DNA from: Petasospora fabianii
Lineage: Eukaryota; Ascomycota; Saccharomycetes; Phaffomycetales; Wickerhamomycetaceae
Assembly (NCBI GenBank): GCA_022641835.1
Contig: CP048718.1
Span: 930,001 to 994,000 of the forward strand
Reading direction: 5' to 3'
DNA: 64,000 nucleotides
Positions 28,265 to 40,039 of this stretch are shown here, one piece after another. A model generated the notes under the pieces. The model searched no databases, was not told where the DNA came from, and worked only from the letters and a program-made list of their open reading frames with translations. A program made the translations under genes and the position numbers. Within the stretch, counting starts at the first letter, position 1. Each line of letters starts with the position of its first letter.

Positions 28265-28594
28265 ATGGGTGGAAGAATTCATGGATTTCTTGGTGGTGTG
28301 CTGTTGACGTCGTGTATCGCATACTACACGTCACAGGAGTTCAAGCGTAACCAGGAGTTTGTTTCAAAGACTATTAGAGAGACCGAAGCTATCATTGACA
28401 ACCATGGTAAACCAAAAGTTGATGTTCCACGTGCCATCGAGTTCCAACATAGACCTTCTATTAAGCAGACCATTGCTGATATTTGGGATGATCAGATCCT
28501 CAAGGTGGTGCATTGGACCTACTCTTTAAACATTGAGAAGGGAACTGCTGATATCGTCGAATACCTTGAGAGTGCTATCAACAAGGCTAAGTGA
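28265..28594 (+). CDS. MIC12: MICOS subunit Mic12 (Aim5-like)
   Basis: A 109-residue protein with one N-terminal hydrophobic segment (GFLGGVLLTSCIAYYTS) and a C-terminal helix-rich part with IKQTIADIWDDQILKVVHWTYSL. The last motif matches the Mic12/Aim5 signature (KDIWNEQIRNSVDWIYS in S. cerevisiae). Mic12 is a small inner-membrane component of the MICOS complex at crista junctions. Size and topology fit. The family is poorly conserved, so moderate caution applies. Confidence 0.75.
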   Translation: MGGRIHGFLGGVLLTSCIAYYTSQEFKRNQEFVSKTIRETEAIIDNHGKPKVDVPRAIEFQHRPSIKQTIADIWDDQILKVVHWTYSLNIEKGTADIVEYLESAINKAK

Positions 28595-28681
28595 GTTGTT
28601 GACGAATAAGCTAGAAGCATTTTACACGTTGTTATGATTAAAATACAAAAGCATTGTTAATGGAAAGCAAGTAGGTTTATA

Positions 28682-29581
28682 TTACTGTTGTTTCTTGAAG
28701 AATTTCTTGATATCCCTCTCACATATAAGCACATAGATTGGTCCAATTATGGCCAATAACAATGCAACGACAATCTGTAACAAGCCAGCGACTCTTGGAC
28801 TAAATCCTAATGATCCAGCTCCGAGGAACCATCCTATCATGTCTGTATAGATGGTTTGATATCCACGATCTAACCACCAAAGCACAATCTCAGCACATTT
28901 TTCCACTGTTATTGGAGATGAAGGACCTTCAATCTCCCTTGTGATAACTGGCTTTGTCTTCTCTTCCTCTGCAAACCCTTCGGAGGCAAAGTTACCAGCA
29001 TAAACACATGCCACTTTAATGTTAAAGGGAAGTCCCTCATGTCTCATGATATCAGAAAGAGAACGGATGGCAGCCTTAGAAGGAGCATATTGACCGTATC
29101 CTATGAAAGGATACAATGCAAGCACAGAAGAACAGAAAACAATATGACGGGCATATGGTACCGCTGGAGAGGTTGCCATGCGTTTAAAGACAGCATGGGA
29201 GAAGAATAATGCCGTATTATAGTTCACAGCGACACCTTGTTCAAGTTCCTTTGGTGTTAGATCAAGAAGTAACTTAGGAATAGAAGAACCGGCACAAAGG
29301 AACACCAAGTCAGGCGCAAACTCGAGACTGCGTACGGCATCTTCACACTCCTTATACACAGACACATCAGCAGCAATATAGGAGACAACCTGTTTATCAG
29401 ATACACGTACTTCTTTAATGGTATTGACCACAGCTTTAAGCTTAGTCTCTGTTCGTGCGATGAGTGTTACAGAAGATGCACCTTTAAGAACGAGTTGTCT
29501 GCCCATCTCAGCACCGAGTCCCTGTGATCCACCAGTGATCACAACATGCTTATCCTTCACACTCAACTGTCCTGAGAGCAT
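28682..29581 (-). CDS. TSC10: 3-ketodihydrosphingosine reductase
   Basis: A 299-residue short-chain dehydrogenase for the second step of sphingolipid synthesis, the NADPH-dependent reduction of 3-ketosphinganine at the ER. It has the nucleotide-binding TGGSQGLGAEM, an active-site YAPSK preceded by the serine in CSSVLA, and C-terminal hydrophobic segments (LLQIVVALLLAIIGPIYVLI) followed by a basic KKFFKKQQ tail, as in Tsc10/KDSR. The start is taken at 29581 (MLSGQLSVKDKHV), the first real ATG. Its 3' end is 87 bp from the end of MIC12, and it is divergent from UBP14. Confidence 0.92.
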   Translation of the reverse strand: MLSGQLSVKDKHVVITGGSQGLGAEMGRQLVLKGASSVTLIARTETKLKAVVNTIKEVRVSDKQVVSYIAADVSVYKECEDAVRSLEFAPDLVFLCAGSSIPKLLLDLTPKELEQGVAVNYNTALFFSHAVFKRMATSPAVPYARHIVFCSSVLALYPFIGYGQYAPSKAAIRSLSDIMRHEGLPFNIKVACVYAGNFASEGFAEEEKTKPVITREIEGPSSPITVEKCAEIVLWWLDRGYQTIYTDMIGWFLGAGSLGFSPRVAGLLQIVVALLLAIIGPIYVLICERDIKKFFKKQQ

Positions 29582-29810
29582 TGTGGTCAATACCTTAGTG
29601 TCTAAGATATAAAGCTATAGATTTAAAGATAAGACATAAGACATAAAGAATAGTTCAAAAGGAAATAAAACGAGTTCGCGTAATCTGGTATGCGCAACAC
29701 TTCACCAACCCCAAAACTCCGAACTCTTTGCCACCAACAGTTGTTATTTACCTGTTTAACCCTAACAATAGAAGCTAAAAAAAGTCTCATATTACACATT
29801 GGTATTGTCT

Positions 29811-32036
29811 ATGATGTCCCCTCAAATCAGGTTTGATGCTAAGAGCTCAGTCCCACTCGATAAGGACCAATGTTTCTATTGCTACCGTACTCTATTGAGT
29901 CCCTCGGGACTTCTCATCTCTCCATCATCTCGTCGTGCCTATTGTGATGATCACGTTCATCTACATATCCAGAAATATCCATCTGATACTACATATGTAC
30001 GTCTAGAGAAGACTGAGAGGACCAAAGATGAAGAATTGTCCCGTCCTGATAAGATGATCAAACTTGAGATCAAAGAGGAGAAAGAATCAGACAAGTATGA
30101 TTTAGTAACAACACCAATTGTCATTACGAATGGGTCTATTTCCCAATTTGAACCATCTCCAGAAGATGTTGAAGCTATGCAGGCCATCGCTGATGCTCAA
30201 TCAGCTGCTCAGAAGGATGATGTAAAGGCTTGGACCCAGGAGTATACACCTTGTGAACACACCATTGAGTTTAAGCAATCTCCAATTGCGATTGTTCAAT
30301 TGAAACATTGTGCTCAGTGTGAATTGGATCAAAATCTGTGGATCTGTCTCACTTGTGGTCAACTTGGTTGTGGAAGAGCTCAATTTGGTGGTGTACCAGG
30401 TAATACACATGCATTGGCACATTATAAAGATGTTGGTCATCCAATCGCTGTTAAATTGGGATCTTTAAGTAAAGAAGTTATGGATGTATACTGTTATCAA
30501 TGTGATGAAGAGATCACTATGCCTGGTGTTGCTGGTCTTCTAAAGACTTTTGGTATTGATCTTGATCATTTTGAAAAAACTGAGAAGAGTCTTGTTGAGT
30601 TGGAGTTAGAACAGAATTTGAAATGGGAATTTAACATGTTGAATGATGAAGGTGAAGAATTACCAACTGTCTTTGGTAAAGAGTTAACAGGTTTGAAGAA
30701 TTTGGGTAATTCTTGCTATTTGGCAAGTGTTATGCAGACTTTATTCTCCTTGCCTGAATATCAACAAAGATTTGCCCAACAATCATTCTCAGATTTAGAT
30801 GAGACCAATGATGTTAGATTCCAACTTGTTAAGATGGCTAAGGGTCTCACTAGTGGTGAGTTTTCTATTGCTGGTAAAGATGGTTATCAAACTGGTGTGG
30901 TACCAACTTCATTCAAACGTCAAATCAGTGAAGGACACGAAGAGTTCAGTTCTATGAGACAACAAGATGCGTTTGAATTTTGGAACCACGTGTTGGATAA
31001 AGTTGATTCTATTGATCCAGAACTTAATGACATCTTTAGATTTGTCACAGTGGATAAATTTAAGTTCCCAAATAATGAAGTGACACTTAAGAGACAACTC
31101 AATGAGAACATGACACTTCAAGTTGATATTGAGCTTGATCATGTTGATGATAAGGGAACCAAGCATTATAAACGTCAAGAATTCTTGGAATCATTGATTC
31201 AATACCTTACACCAGAGGAAATTGATTGGGAAGGTGGTATCAAAGTTGAAAAATCTACAATTATCCAGAGTTATCCAAAGTATCTCATCACTGCTATTCA
31301 AAGAATCCAACTTGAGAATTGGATTCCAGTGAAGACAGATGTTCCATTATCACTCCCAGAGTCTTTCAATATATCTGATTTCCAGATTCAGGAGCTGCTT
31401 GAAGATGGTGAAGTTGAAAGAAAGAGTGATACTGATGATGATACATTCAAACCTAACGAGGATGCCTTAACCCAGTTAATGGCTATGGGATTCACCGAGT
31501 TGAGAGCTACAAAAGCTCTACATGGTACTAATAATGGATCTGTTGAAGAAGCTATGGAATGGCTAATGCCTCGTTTAGATGATCCTACTCTTGATGATCC
31601 TGTTGTGTTGAGGAAGAATACCAACGATGGTGATGCCTCAGTTGATGCTGGTCAAGTTTCTATGTTACAGGATATGGGATTCTCCGAGAAGTTAGCTACA
31701 AAGGCTCTTATTGTTAATAAGAACAATGCTGAAGCTGCAGTTGAATGGTTATTTAGTCATCCAGATGATGATGGTGAATTACCAAAAGTTGTCTCACCAA
31801 CTGCAAAGATTGATGAGCTGTTACAAAAAGATGGCGTCTCCCCTGATTATACCCTTAAGGCTGTTGTTTGTCATAAGGGTACACAAGTGACATCTGGTCA
31901 TTACGTTGCATTTATCAAAAAGGGTGATCGTTGGGTTTTGTTCAACGATGAGAAGGTTGTTGATGTTACAGGTGACAACAAGTCATGGGAAGAGATTGAA
32001 CGTAACGGTTATGTTTACGTATGGGAGAGAGCATAG
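29811..32036 (+). CDS. UBP14: Ubiquitin C-terminal hydrolase Ubp14 (USP5 type)
   Basis: A 741-residue deubiquitinase that disassembles unanchored polyubiquitin chains. Domains in order: an N-terminal variant zinc finger (CFYCYRTL near residue 20), a zf-UBP domain at about 148-225 (CEHTIEF...CLTCGQLGCGR), and the USP domain with the Cys box at about 300 (LGNSCYLASV, Cys302) and the His box at about 697 (SGHYVAFIKK). Two UBA domains are inserted between these boxes (LMAMGFTELRATKAL and LQDMGFSEKLATKAL). The length and order match USP5/Ubp14. The first ATG is 29811; a second follows at once. Confidence 0.95.
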   Translation: MMSPQIRFDAKSSVPLDKDQCFYCYRTLLSPSGLLISPSSRRAYCDDHVHLHIQKYPSDTTYVRLEKTERTKDEELSRPDKMIKLEIKEEKESDKYDLVTTPIVITNGSISQFEPSPEDVEAMQAIADAQSAAQKDDVKAWTQEYTPCEHTIEFKQSPIAIVQLKHCAQCELDQNLWICLTCGQLGCGRAQFGGVPGNTHALAHYKDVGHPIAVKLGSLSKEVMDVYCYQCDEEITMPGVAGLLKTFGIDLDHFEKTEKSLVELELEQNLKWEFNMLNDEGEELPTVFGKELTGLKNLGNSCYLASVMQTLFSLPEYQQRFAQQSFSDLDETNDVRFQLVKMAKGLTSGEFSIAGKDGYQTGVVPTSFKRQISEGHEEFSSMRQQDAFEFWNHVLDKVDSIDPELNDIFRFVTVDKFKFPNNEVTLKRQLNENMTLQVDIELDHVDDKGTKHYKRQEFLESLIQYLTPEEIDWEGGIKVEKSTIIQSYPKYLITAIQRIQLENWIPVKTDVPLSLPESFNISDFQIQELLEDGEVERKSDTDDDTFKPNEDALTQLMAMGFTELRATKALHGTNNGSVEEAMEWLMPRLDDPTLDDPVVLRKNTNDGDASVDAGQVSMLQDMGFSEKLATKALIVNKNNAEAAVEWLFSHPDDDGELPKVVSPTAKIDELLQKDGVSPDYTLKAVVCHKGTQVTSGHYVAFIKKGDRWVLFNDEKVVDVTGDNKSWEEIERNGYVYVWERA

Positions 32037-33566
<1,530 letters not shown>

Positions 33567-33661
33567 AGTTTCCTGTATGTATCTATTTATTCAGCTCGTC
33601 TGGTATTTGCTAAAACTATAGATTCTTTTGACTTGTTGTAGATGATAGAAATGAAAGATGA

Positions 33662-34420
33662 TCACATCTCACCAAGTTTTTTCATTAACTCTGAATTCTT
33701 CTTCTTCAACTGTGCATTTTCAGACTTGATCTTTTCATTCTCCAACTGCAACAGATTCATCTGTATATCCATTTGTTTGACCTTACCAAAACTCATCTGT
33801 TTCACCAACTCTTCATTCTCCTTCTTCAAGTTCTCCATCTTTATCAAGATCTTATGACTAATCTCCAATTCGTCATAACGTCCATTATTAGTAACTGAAT
33901 TACTTGGATTAAGAGTGATAGCAGTAATCAAACTTTCTAATCTCAATTTAGTCTCCTCTAGTTCCTGAACAGTACTATTGTACTTCAAACTTAACTCAAC
34001 AAACACTTCATTAAGAGATGTTGGAATCTTTGCCGGAATGGACCCAACAGTGACGTCGTTTACAACGTTAAGTGACTCTTGTAGACGTACAATCTCATTT
34101 TCAAGTGATTCTATCTGAGACTCTTTAATCTTAAGCTGCATATTCAATTTATCCATCTCCTGTGTAGAAGTTGGAGTGTAGTTGTATGAACCAGCTGTAG
34201 TCAATGGTGTGAATGATTGATTAGTTTGGTTGATGTTTGAGTTAGAGATATGTGATTGAGGGTAAGATTGTTTACCCCAAAGATGATTGGGAAAGTTCTG
34301 TTGAGAGGAATATCCTGTTGATTGCTGATTGTAATAGTTCATATTGGACCAGGAGGTGCCGGTGGCGGTGCCAGACATGTCCAACTGTGAGGTGTCCGAC
34401 AGGGAGAAGTCGTAGTTCAT
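33662..34420 (-). CDS. MUM2: WTAP/Mum2-family protein, mRNA m6A writer subunit
   Basis: A 252-residue protein with a Gln/Asn/Ser-rich N-terminal ~85 residues and a long coiled coil to the end. The segment ETKLRLESLITAITLNPSN, then GRYDELEISHKILIKMENL, is the core of the Mum2/WTAP family as I recall it. In yeast, Mum2 works with Ime4 and Slz1 in meiotic mRNA adenosine methylation and is needed for sporulation. It is shorter than S. cerevisiae Mum2 (about 366 residues), mostly by a smaller N-terminal tail. Confidence 0.75.
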   Translation of the reverse strand: MNYDFSLSDTSQLDMSGTATGTSWSNMNYYNQQSTGYSSQQNFPNHLWGKQSYPQSHISNSNINQTNQSFTPLTTAGSYNYTPTSTQEMDKLNMQLKIKESQIESLENEIVRLQESLNVVNDVTVGSIPAKIPTSLNEVFVELSLKYNSTVQELEETKLRLESLITAITLNPSNSVTNNGRYDELEISHKILIKMENLKKENEELVKQMSFGKVKQMDIQMNLLQLENEKIKSENAQLKKKNSELMKKLGEM

Positions 34421-36265
34421 GTCTGTAGTGACTTGACAAGTTATGGGTGTCTATGAGTTCAATAGACAGGCTCTGATGACGAAGATGATGACGAAGATGA
34501 TGATGAAGAGATGAAGAGAAGAGAAGAAAGTCTTTTATGAAGTTCGTTCAAAGCAACACTGTTAAACATGCCGTAGTCATGACAACATATGAAACAATCA
34601 TAAAACGGTTAAATAGTTGAGGATATCCAATCATTGTACTGACTTCTTCTTTATGAATATGAGTTATTTAGGGCACTATATGTCTAATTTAACTTATTTC
34701 CTAGCATCTTTTACCCTAAGTCATATATATCAAGCTAAAGAGATCTTCATCCTATCAAGTCTTGTGATGAATACTGTTGACATCCAGACATCTCGGCATG
34801 GGTTTCATCATTAGGAACGGAGAAACATCATAGTTTTAGTCGTTAAAATACAATAAAGAGAAGATCTTTGTGTGATTGATCAAACTATCAAGCTATCATC
34901 TATAGCTGATGACTGATTTATCAAAAGAAGTAGTTCGTTTAAGACCCTTGTATACCCCTCCCCCTATACAAGAAATTTATTGAAAAAGGTAAATACCTCA
35001 CTTATTATAATTCACCCTTTTGAAACAAACATGAACCATTTAGGCCATTCCACTATAAATTAACACTCACCTGAACATTCCATGCTTGACTCATTTGTAA
35101 ATCTCAACACTCAATAGATAAGTAATGGTAGGTATATTCATCCACGAGGTTTACCACTATCTATTAACATTTGGCAATGGAATAGAGTTTATGTATATGT
35201 CTGCATGTAAATGTATAATTAGGCATATTTAACTTTTATGCATATTTATACGAACATTATGCATATTCTTCGCGAAAAGTGCATAAATTACTGAGAAAAA
35301 AAAAACGTCTTTTTAAACATCATCATACACTTAGATACTACGTGGTTAAGGCTGTTCAAAAGCAGTATAACCATGCTCTGGATTAGGACTTTCATTTGAT
35401 ATAACATAGTAGCTGCTATATTAGCTGGTGGTTTAGCTTGATGGTGTCACTTCCAGACTGATATGCCTTCTCCCTGCCAACTTTGCTCTTCGTATTGATT
35501 ACGATCATATACAACGACAAAGAGGAGTTAGAGCCGTAAAGAGCCCATAGTGGGTAGATAGTGAACACATGTACTCTACCAATAGCTTGTACGCCTTTCT
35601 AATACTAATTCCATCATGTATGATCGTCCCTAGTGTCTGGCATCTTGTTCACCGAATGTGGCAAAATATCAACATATATTACATGATCATACACGATGGT
35701 ATCGCATCCATACCACGGTCACTTGCTTGCATTATAATCAGCTGGCTCACTTCTATCATTATAGATCCTCTGCTTCCTAAATTAGCCAATTATTGCATCA
35801 AGATATTCAAATCAGAGGTCTTGAGCTTCTGACCAAGTAACGCGTCGAGCTACAATAAACCCTTATTTCAAGCTGTTTATCCCTCTAAAGTTATTTAAAA
35901 TACTTCAGTTCAACTCTCATCATCTCGGTATCTACTAGGAGGTTGTATTCACCCTTGAAAAGCCAGATTATGAACGATTATCAAAGATATTTGCCAGTAT
36001 GGGCCCATGACGCGCATACCTACACTACCTCAACTGGCTACTTTCCGCAATAACTCAACCAGCGCACTACATACAGCTACACAAAAGGCTTTATACTGTT
36101 ACTATGTAGCCATTACACACTTCTATGTGCTTCATTCACGCATAGAAGCCTAGGTTGGCTCTCTAGCGCCTCTCTACAACATAGCGAGCTATGACCCTAT
36201 ACCTACGAAAAATTGGACATGCCCCCGCTCTCCCATGATTACCCAACATTTTTGACCCCACTGGG

Positions 36266-36697
36266 ACCATTAATATAGCAAGGAAGGGCCTCTTGCTTTA
36301 ATGGTGGCCTATACGCTGAAACTACAGGTTGTGTGCAAAGAGTTGGGCCCCAGTGAATTTGTCCGATGCCTCACTATGGTGAGGCATCACCTCACTGCCT
36401 ATGACGATTCATGGCCACCTGAGTATCCCCACCTGGGGGAAGAACAACACCACCGGGGTATCATCCATCACTCTGTCCACCCTGTCTATGTTCAACGTTA
36501 GTACCTCTTCCCAGGGGCCGCGGATCTACTTTTGGGTCAGCGTAAGGCTTTTCCCACTGCCAGGGACTATTCGGGATAGTCGTGTCCAGAGACCACCAAT
36601 TCCTTCCTATTCCATCCTAGGTGGCACTCTGACGACCATCTCCGTAGTCTTTACCTGGGGGGAGAAGTGTCCGACATCCTGGGATGACCCTCCAGGA
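36266..36697. other. Run of perfect hairpins in a GC-rich kilobase
   Basis: Four inverted repeats within 430 nt. At 36266-36305, ACCATTAA and AGCAAG pair with CTTGCT and TTAATGGT. At 36365-36388, GATGCCTCAC pairs with GTGAGGCATC around a 4-nt loop. At 36565-36581, GACTAT pairs with ATAGTC. At 36677-36697, TCCTGG pairs with CCAGGA. An ATTTTTG word lies just before the first hairpin. Such density suits a folded RNA, but no known RNA family signature (U1, U2, U5, U6, SRP, RNase P) was found. Confidence 0.4.
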
Positions 36698-37229
36698 TTT
36701 CTCCACCTGTCTGCGAGGGACACCACCTAGGGTTTGCCGACTTCCCCCGTTCGGGTTGCCAGGCACAGGGGAATCCGGAGCCTACTAATGAGGTGCACAC
36801 GAGCCCCCATGTCACTGTCCCAAGAAGGAAGCTCACACCCCGATGACTGTCGTGGTAGGTCTAGTCCACCGTCATGTGCGAGGCCATACTGGCTTCCCCC
36901 TCGTTAGATGGGGCCAGCGGGAGGTGTACGGAGTCCTTCAACTAAGAGGTATAACACCGACCTCCATGCAGACACTGACCCAGAAGAAGCTCTGGCCCTT
37001 AGGGCACCCTAGACATGTATTATATACAAGCTGGGTGTGATATAAGGCAACGGACTCCTCCCTGCTCGCAGCTCTTCTTTGGCTGGGCATCCTTCAACTC
37101 CGGTTCGAATGGTAACCAAATGTGGACGATTCCCCTGAGACCAATCCACCTCTCTGAGAAGCTGTCAACTGATAGCTCAAGTTATATTCTATTTAGGCAG
37201 TAGGGTTATAGATGCTCAGTATCTTGTCA

Positions 37230-37745
37230 GAGTGCGGTAGTAATGAATGAAGGCAGTTAGCTCATCAGCCTCGAACAAGAGAGGACACATGTGAAGACAC
37301 ATGAGTAGACATTACTTCCAGCAACTTAACTGAGCCAACACTATGAGCATTCAACAGTCACAGTGGTCATATCTGCAATACGTTGTCAAGATGAGATACT
37401 GGAATGGAGGCAGTTAGCTCACCTGCCTTGACTATAGATAAAATCCAAAAGGATGTATCATGCAAGGACACACATGTAAACATGTGTTAAACCAGTAAAA
37501 CATCAGACATAGCACCGGATACTCCAGATGTTCCCATTGACCCATAAGCAATCATTGATCCAGAATCTTATCAGTAGGTGAAAATAGTGAATGAAAAGCA
37601 GTTAAGCTCTTCTCCTCGACCTATAGATAGAAGTACCGCAACACTTCTAAAATGCAAGTTCACATGTGTTAGACACATGGTAAGACACCACTTTCACCCA
37701 AAGTGACTTGATAACTGAGCCTCCATGATACTGGATACGGCTACG
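37230..37745. repeat. Three diverged copies of a 160-190 bp unit with a conserved hairpin
   Basis: Anchor words GGCAGTTAGCTC recur at 37252, 37409 and (as AGCAGTTAAGCTC) about 37597. Each is followed 40-80 nt later by a CACATGTG-type inverted repeat: CATGTG/CACATG in copy 1, ACACATGT/ACATGTGT in copy 2, and ACATGTGT/ACACATGG in copy 3. Copies 1 and 3 also share a downstream AACTGAGCC. The hairpin is kept by paired changes while the rest drifts, which hints at selection for structure or for a palindromic binding site. Confidence 0.6.
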
Positions 37746-38302
37746 ATAGTATTTCTGTAGTAATGGGATATCATTTGTATGGAAACCACTTATGTATTAC
37801 ATCTATTGAAACAATGCCACAAAACAAATTCCGACTGTGGGTCGGAATCTTTGCATCGGAATTTTGTCGGCCGTTAATGCGAATGCGGGGTAGGAAAAAT
37901 TACTTTTGGTTGCGAATAAGGAATGGTGATATAGTTCTTTGTCGTTTGGGATGATTCATAATCAAGTAGTTGTATAAGGAGAGATGTATAGAGTTAAGTG
38001 CATAGCTGAGTTGTTAATGTTCTGTGTCAAATCTTAGTTACATGGTTATAATGTTACGTCAAGTTCGGTGTAGTTATACAGCTACAGTTATAGCTCTATA
38101 ACGTATAGGTAACTGTTGGAAGCTACTCATTATATAAAGCTAGCTTATAATACCCGGATCTCTCCGGCAGCCCGAGAATGATATACGAGCTTGAGTATTA
38201 CAGTATGGGAACATCTACATAGAAAATAGACCAACCCAGAGACCTCCTGGTTTCAAAAGACATTGTAGAAGAAGAAGCTCTGTCCCTATGTTATATAGAC
38301 CA

Positions 38303-38416
38303 AGCTATGAAGCTATAAATCTATAAAGCTATAAATCTATAAAGCTATAAATCTATAAAGCTATAAATCTATAAAGCTATAAATCTATAGCTATAAAACT
38401 ATAAATCTATAAAGCT
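38303..38416. repeat. 16-bp tandem array (AAAGCTATAAATCTAT)n
   Basis: About six to seven near-perfect units, mixing AAGCTATAAATCTAT phases, in the AT-rich right part of the gene-free interval. Probably length-variable. Confidence 0.9.
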
Positions 38417-38946
38417 GTGTTCATCCATAAGCCCGACAAAGGTAGCAATACTGTCAAAATCCAGACCCATTACTTAATGTCATCAGATCTAGATCTAAAT
38501 CTAGATTTCCTATAATCTCCATAATTCCGTGCTCCTCTTCTCTTAACCTTTCCAAATAGAAATGAACGCATAAAAGGTAATAAAGGAATAAAGGCAATAA
38601 AGTTGATAAAGAGGGTAATGGTCCCAGCCGTTCCTCCGGAAATTAACCCCGCGCTTAAGATGACTCCTCATGTGACTCCCCTTCCCTTCATAACTGTTTC
38701 TTTAGGTTGCCTAGACAACCAAGAAAACCTTTTATATTAATGTATGGTTGCCAATTCCTAATACGGAATGACGGAATGGTCACTTTTATCTCCTCGGTCC
38801 CACGGAGGAGTTTGTATGTAAAGTTTGTGGTGTATGGAATTTAGTGGAGAAAGGGAGATATGTGTCAAAGTTATAAGTAGAGCGAGGACCGGGATATGAC
38901 ATGCTATGACTGTCGTCTCTTACAGAAGTGATATTCATGTCATACT

Positions 38947-39576
38947 ATGTCTAAGCCCAAGAGAACAAGAACAGGTTGTCTGTGTTGCAGACGTCGTCAT
39001 AAGAAGTGTGATGAAGTTAAACCAAATTGTACTTTTTGTCGTTCAAAGGGTATTGAGTGTGAATGGCCCGTAAAGGGAGCAATATTTGTCAATTACAATA
39101 CAGGTTCAAACCCATTAGAATCATCATTCCAAATATCTCCACCAACACCAACTTGTGTCTCGTTGACTTCGACTAATATGTTTACTATATCAGATGATTC
39201 TCGATCATCAATTCCATCAAAACCACCATCATTAGCTAAATCCACAACTAGTGAATCTTCAATGTCTCCACGATCCCCACAGACAACTTTAGCATTCCCA
39301 TACGTCTTAGAACCACCTTTACAAAGACAAAGAACACCTTCTTTCTCTTATCTGCAACCTACTCTTTCACCAACATCTTCAGAATACAGTTATACTGCGA
39401 CATCACTAAACACAGATGCAATCACTTCAATCAGCAAAGCTGAACACAACCACAATCACAATAACGACAGCATATCTCTACCACCTATCAAACCATATCA
39501 TTATGCCCCAAGAACAACAGCACCTCCACAAATGGTTATCACAAAGAGACTCTCTGTAGACTCTTTACTCAATTGA
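38947..39576 (+). CDS. Small Zn2Cys6 transcription factor
   Basis: A 209-residue protein with a complete fungal zinc cluster at the very N-terminus: cysteines in the spacing C-x2-C-x6-C-x6-C-x2-C-x6-C (TGCLCCRRRHKKCDE, then NCTFCRSKGIECEWP), preceded by basic KPKRTRT. The remainder is Ser/Thr/Pro-rich and looks disordered. There is no middle homology (fungal_trans) domain, so it is much shorter than most of the class. It would bind DNA in the nucleus; targets are unknown. It sits beside the large gene-free interval. Confidence 0.85.
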   Translation: MSKPKRTRTGCLCCRRRHKKCDEVKPNCTFCRSKGIECEWPVKGAIFVNYNTGSNPLESSFQISPPTPTCVSLTSTNMFTISDDSRSSIPSKPPSLAKSTTSESSMSPRSPQTTLAFPYVLEPPLQRQRTPSFSYLQPTLSPTSSEYSYTATSLNTDAITSISKAEHNHNHNNDSISLPPIKPYHYAPRTTAPPQMVITKRLSVDSLLN

Positions 39577-40039
39577 TATTCACTACATGACTCCAATATG
39601 CATATCTACTTGATTATGAACTTCATTGATGATTAATATCAGCACCTATTACATTTCAATGGATTTCTATAGTACTCATTTGTCTAGATGTAGTATTAGC
39701 TCTGTTGTTACTCATACATGTTACTCATACATGTTACTCATAGATCAAGCAGACATCTTCGAGTATACAGTCCACGGACAATGAAGCTATTCAAGAGTGT
39801 CTAGATGTATGAGTATTCGGATGAGAACTGTCTATTAGATAACTAGATAGAGTCAAGAGGCAAGACATATCAACTCATAACCAAAGGTGTTGATAGAAGA
39901 AGAGTTATAAGTATTAAGTATACGCGTAACGTTTCGCGAAAAATAATACGCGCGTCTCAGTTGAACGCGTCTTAACATCAAACACATCTTACCATATGAA
40001 GAAGAAGAATAAGACGAAGAAGAAGAGATATAAGAAGAT
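39577..40039. other. Intergenic span
   Basis: Three direct repeats of GTTACTCATACAT-like words at 39705-39740, and an ACGCGT-containing stretch (39920-39972, two ACGCGT cores). ACGCGT is the MluI cell-cycle box bound by MBF, which would suit the DNA-replication gene POL32 just downstream. No gene seen. Confidence 0.5.
39921..39970 (+). promoter_or_regulatory. MCB-like ACGCGT cores upstream of POL32
   Basis: ACGCGT-type words (TACGCGTAAC near 39922, ACGCGCGTC near 39950, AACGCGTC near 39964) lie 70-120 bp before the POL32 ATG. MBF (Swi6/Mbp1) binds ACGCGT at G1/S genes, including DNA polymerase subunits. Motif-based inference. Confidence 0.55.

Larger units (their letters stand above)
34421..38946. 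other. 4.5-kb gene-free interval
   Basis: No supported protein gene in either strand. The left part (34421-36180) is AT-rich with one unconvincing 87-codon frame (35569-35832). The middle (36180-37200) is markedly GC-richer and full of perfect short inverted repeats. Then come a diverged three-copy repeat (37230-37745), a plain AT-rich part, a 16-bp tandem array (38303-38416) and the promoter of the zinc-cluster gene. It is the largest gap in the window; candidate explanations are a structured non-coding RNA, a centromere or replication region, or decayed foreign DNA. Nothing in the sequence decides. Confidence 0.5.

Noticed and set aside
35569-35832. 87-codon hydrophobic frame
   Set aside because: No family, no promoter signal, low coding character; kept only as part of the gene-free interval.
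37103-37113. GGTTCGAATGG as a tRNA B box
   Set aside because: No acceptor stem, anticodon arm or A box could be folded around it.
36301-37203. Overlapping 60-110 codon frames in the GC-rich kilobase
   Set aside because: Frames on both strands overlap, several lack a convincing start, and none shows a domain; GC-rich DNA has fewer stop codons, which explains their presence.
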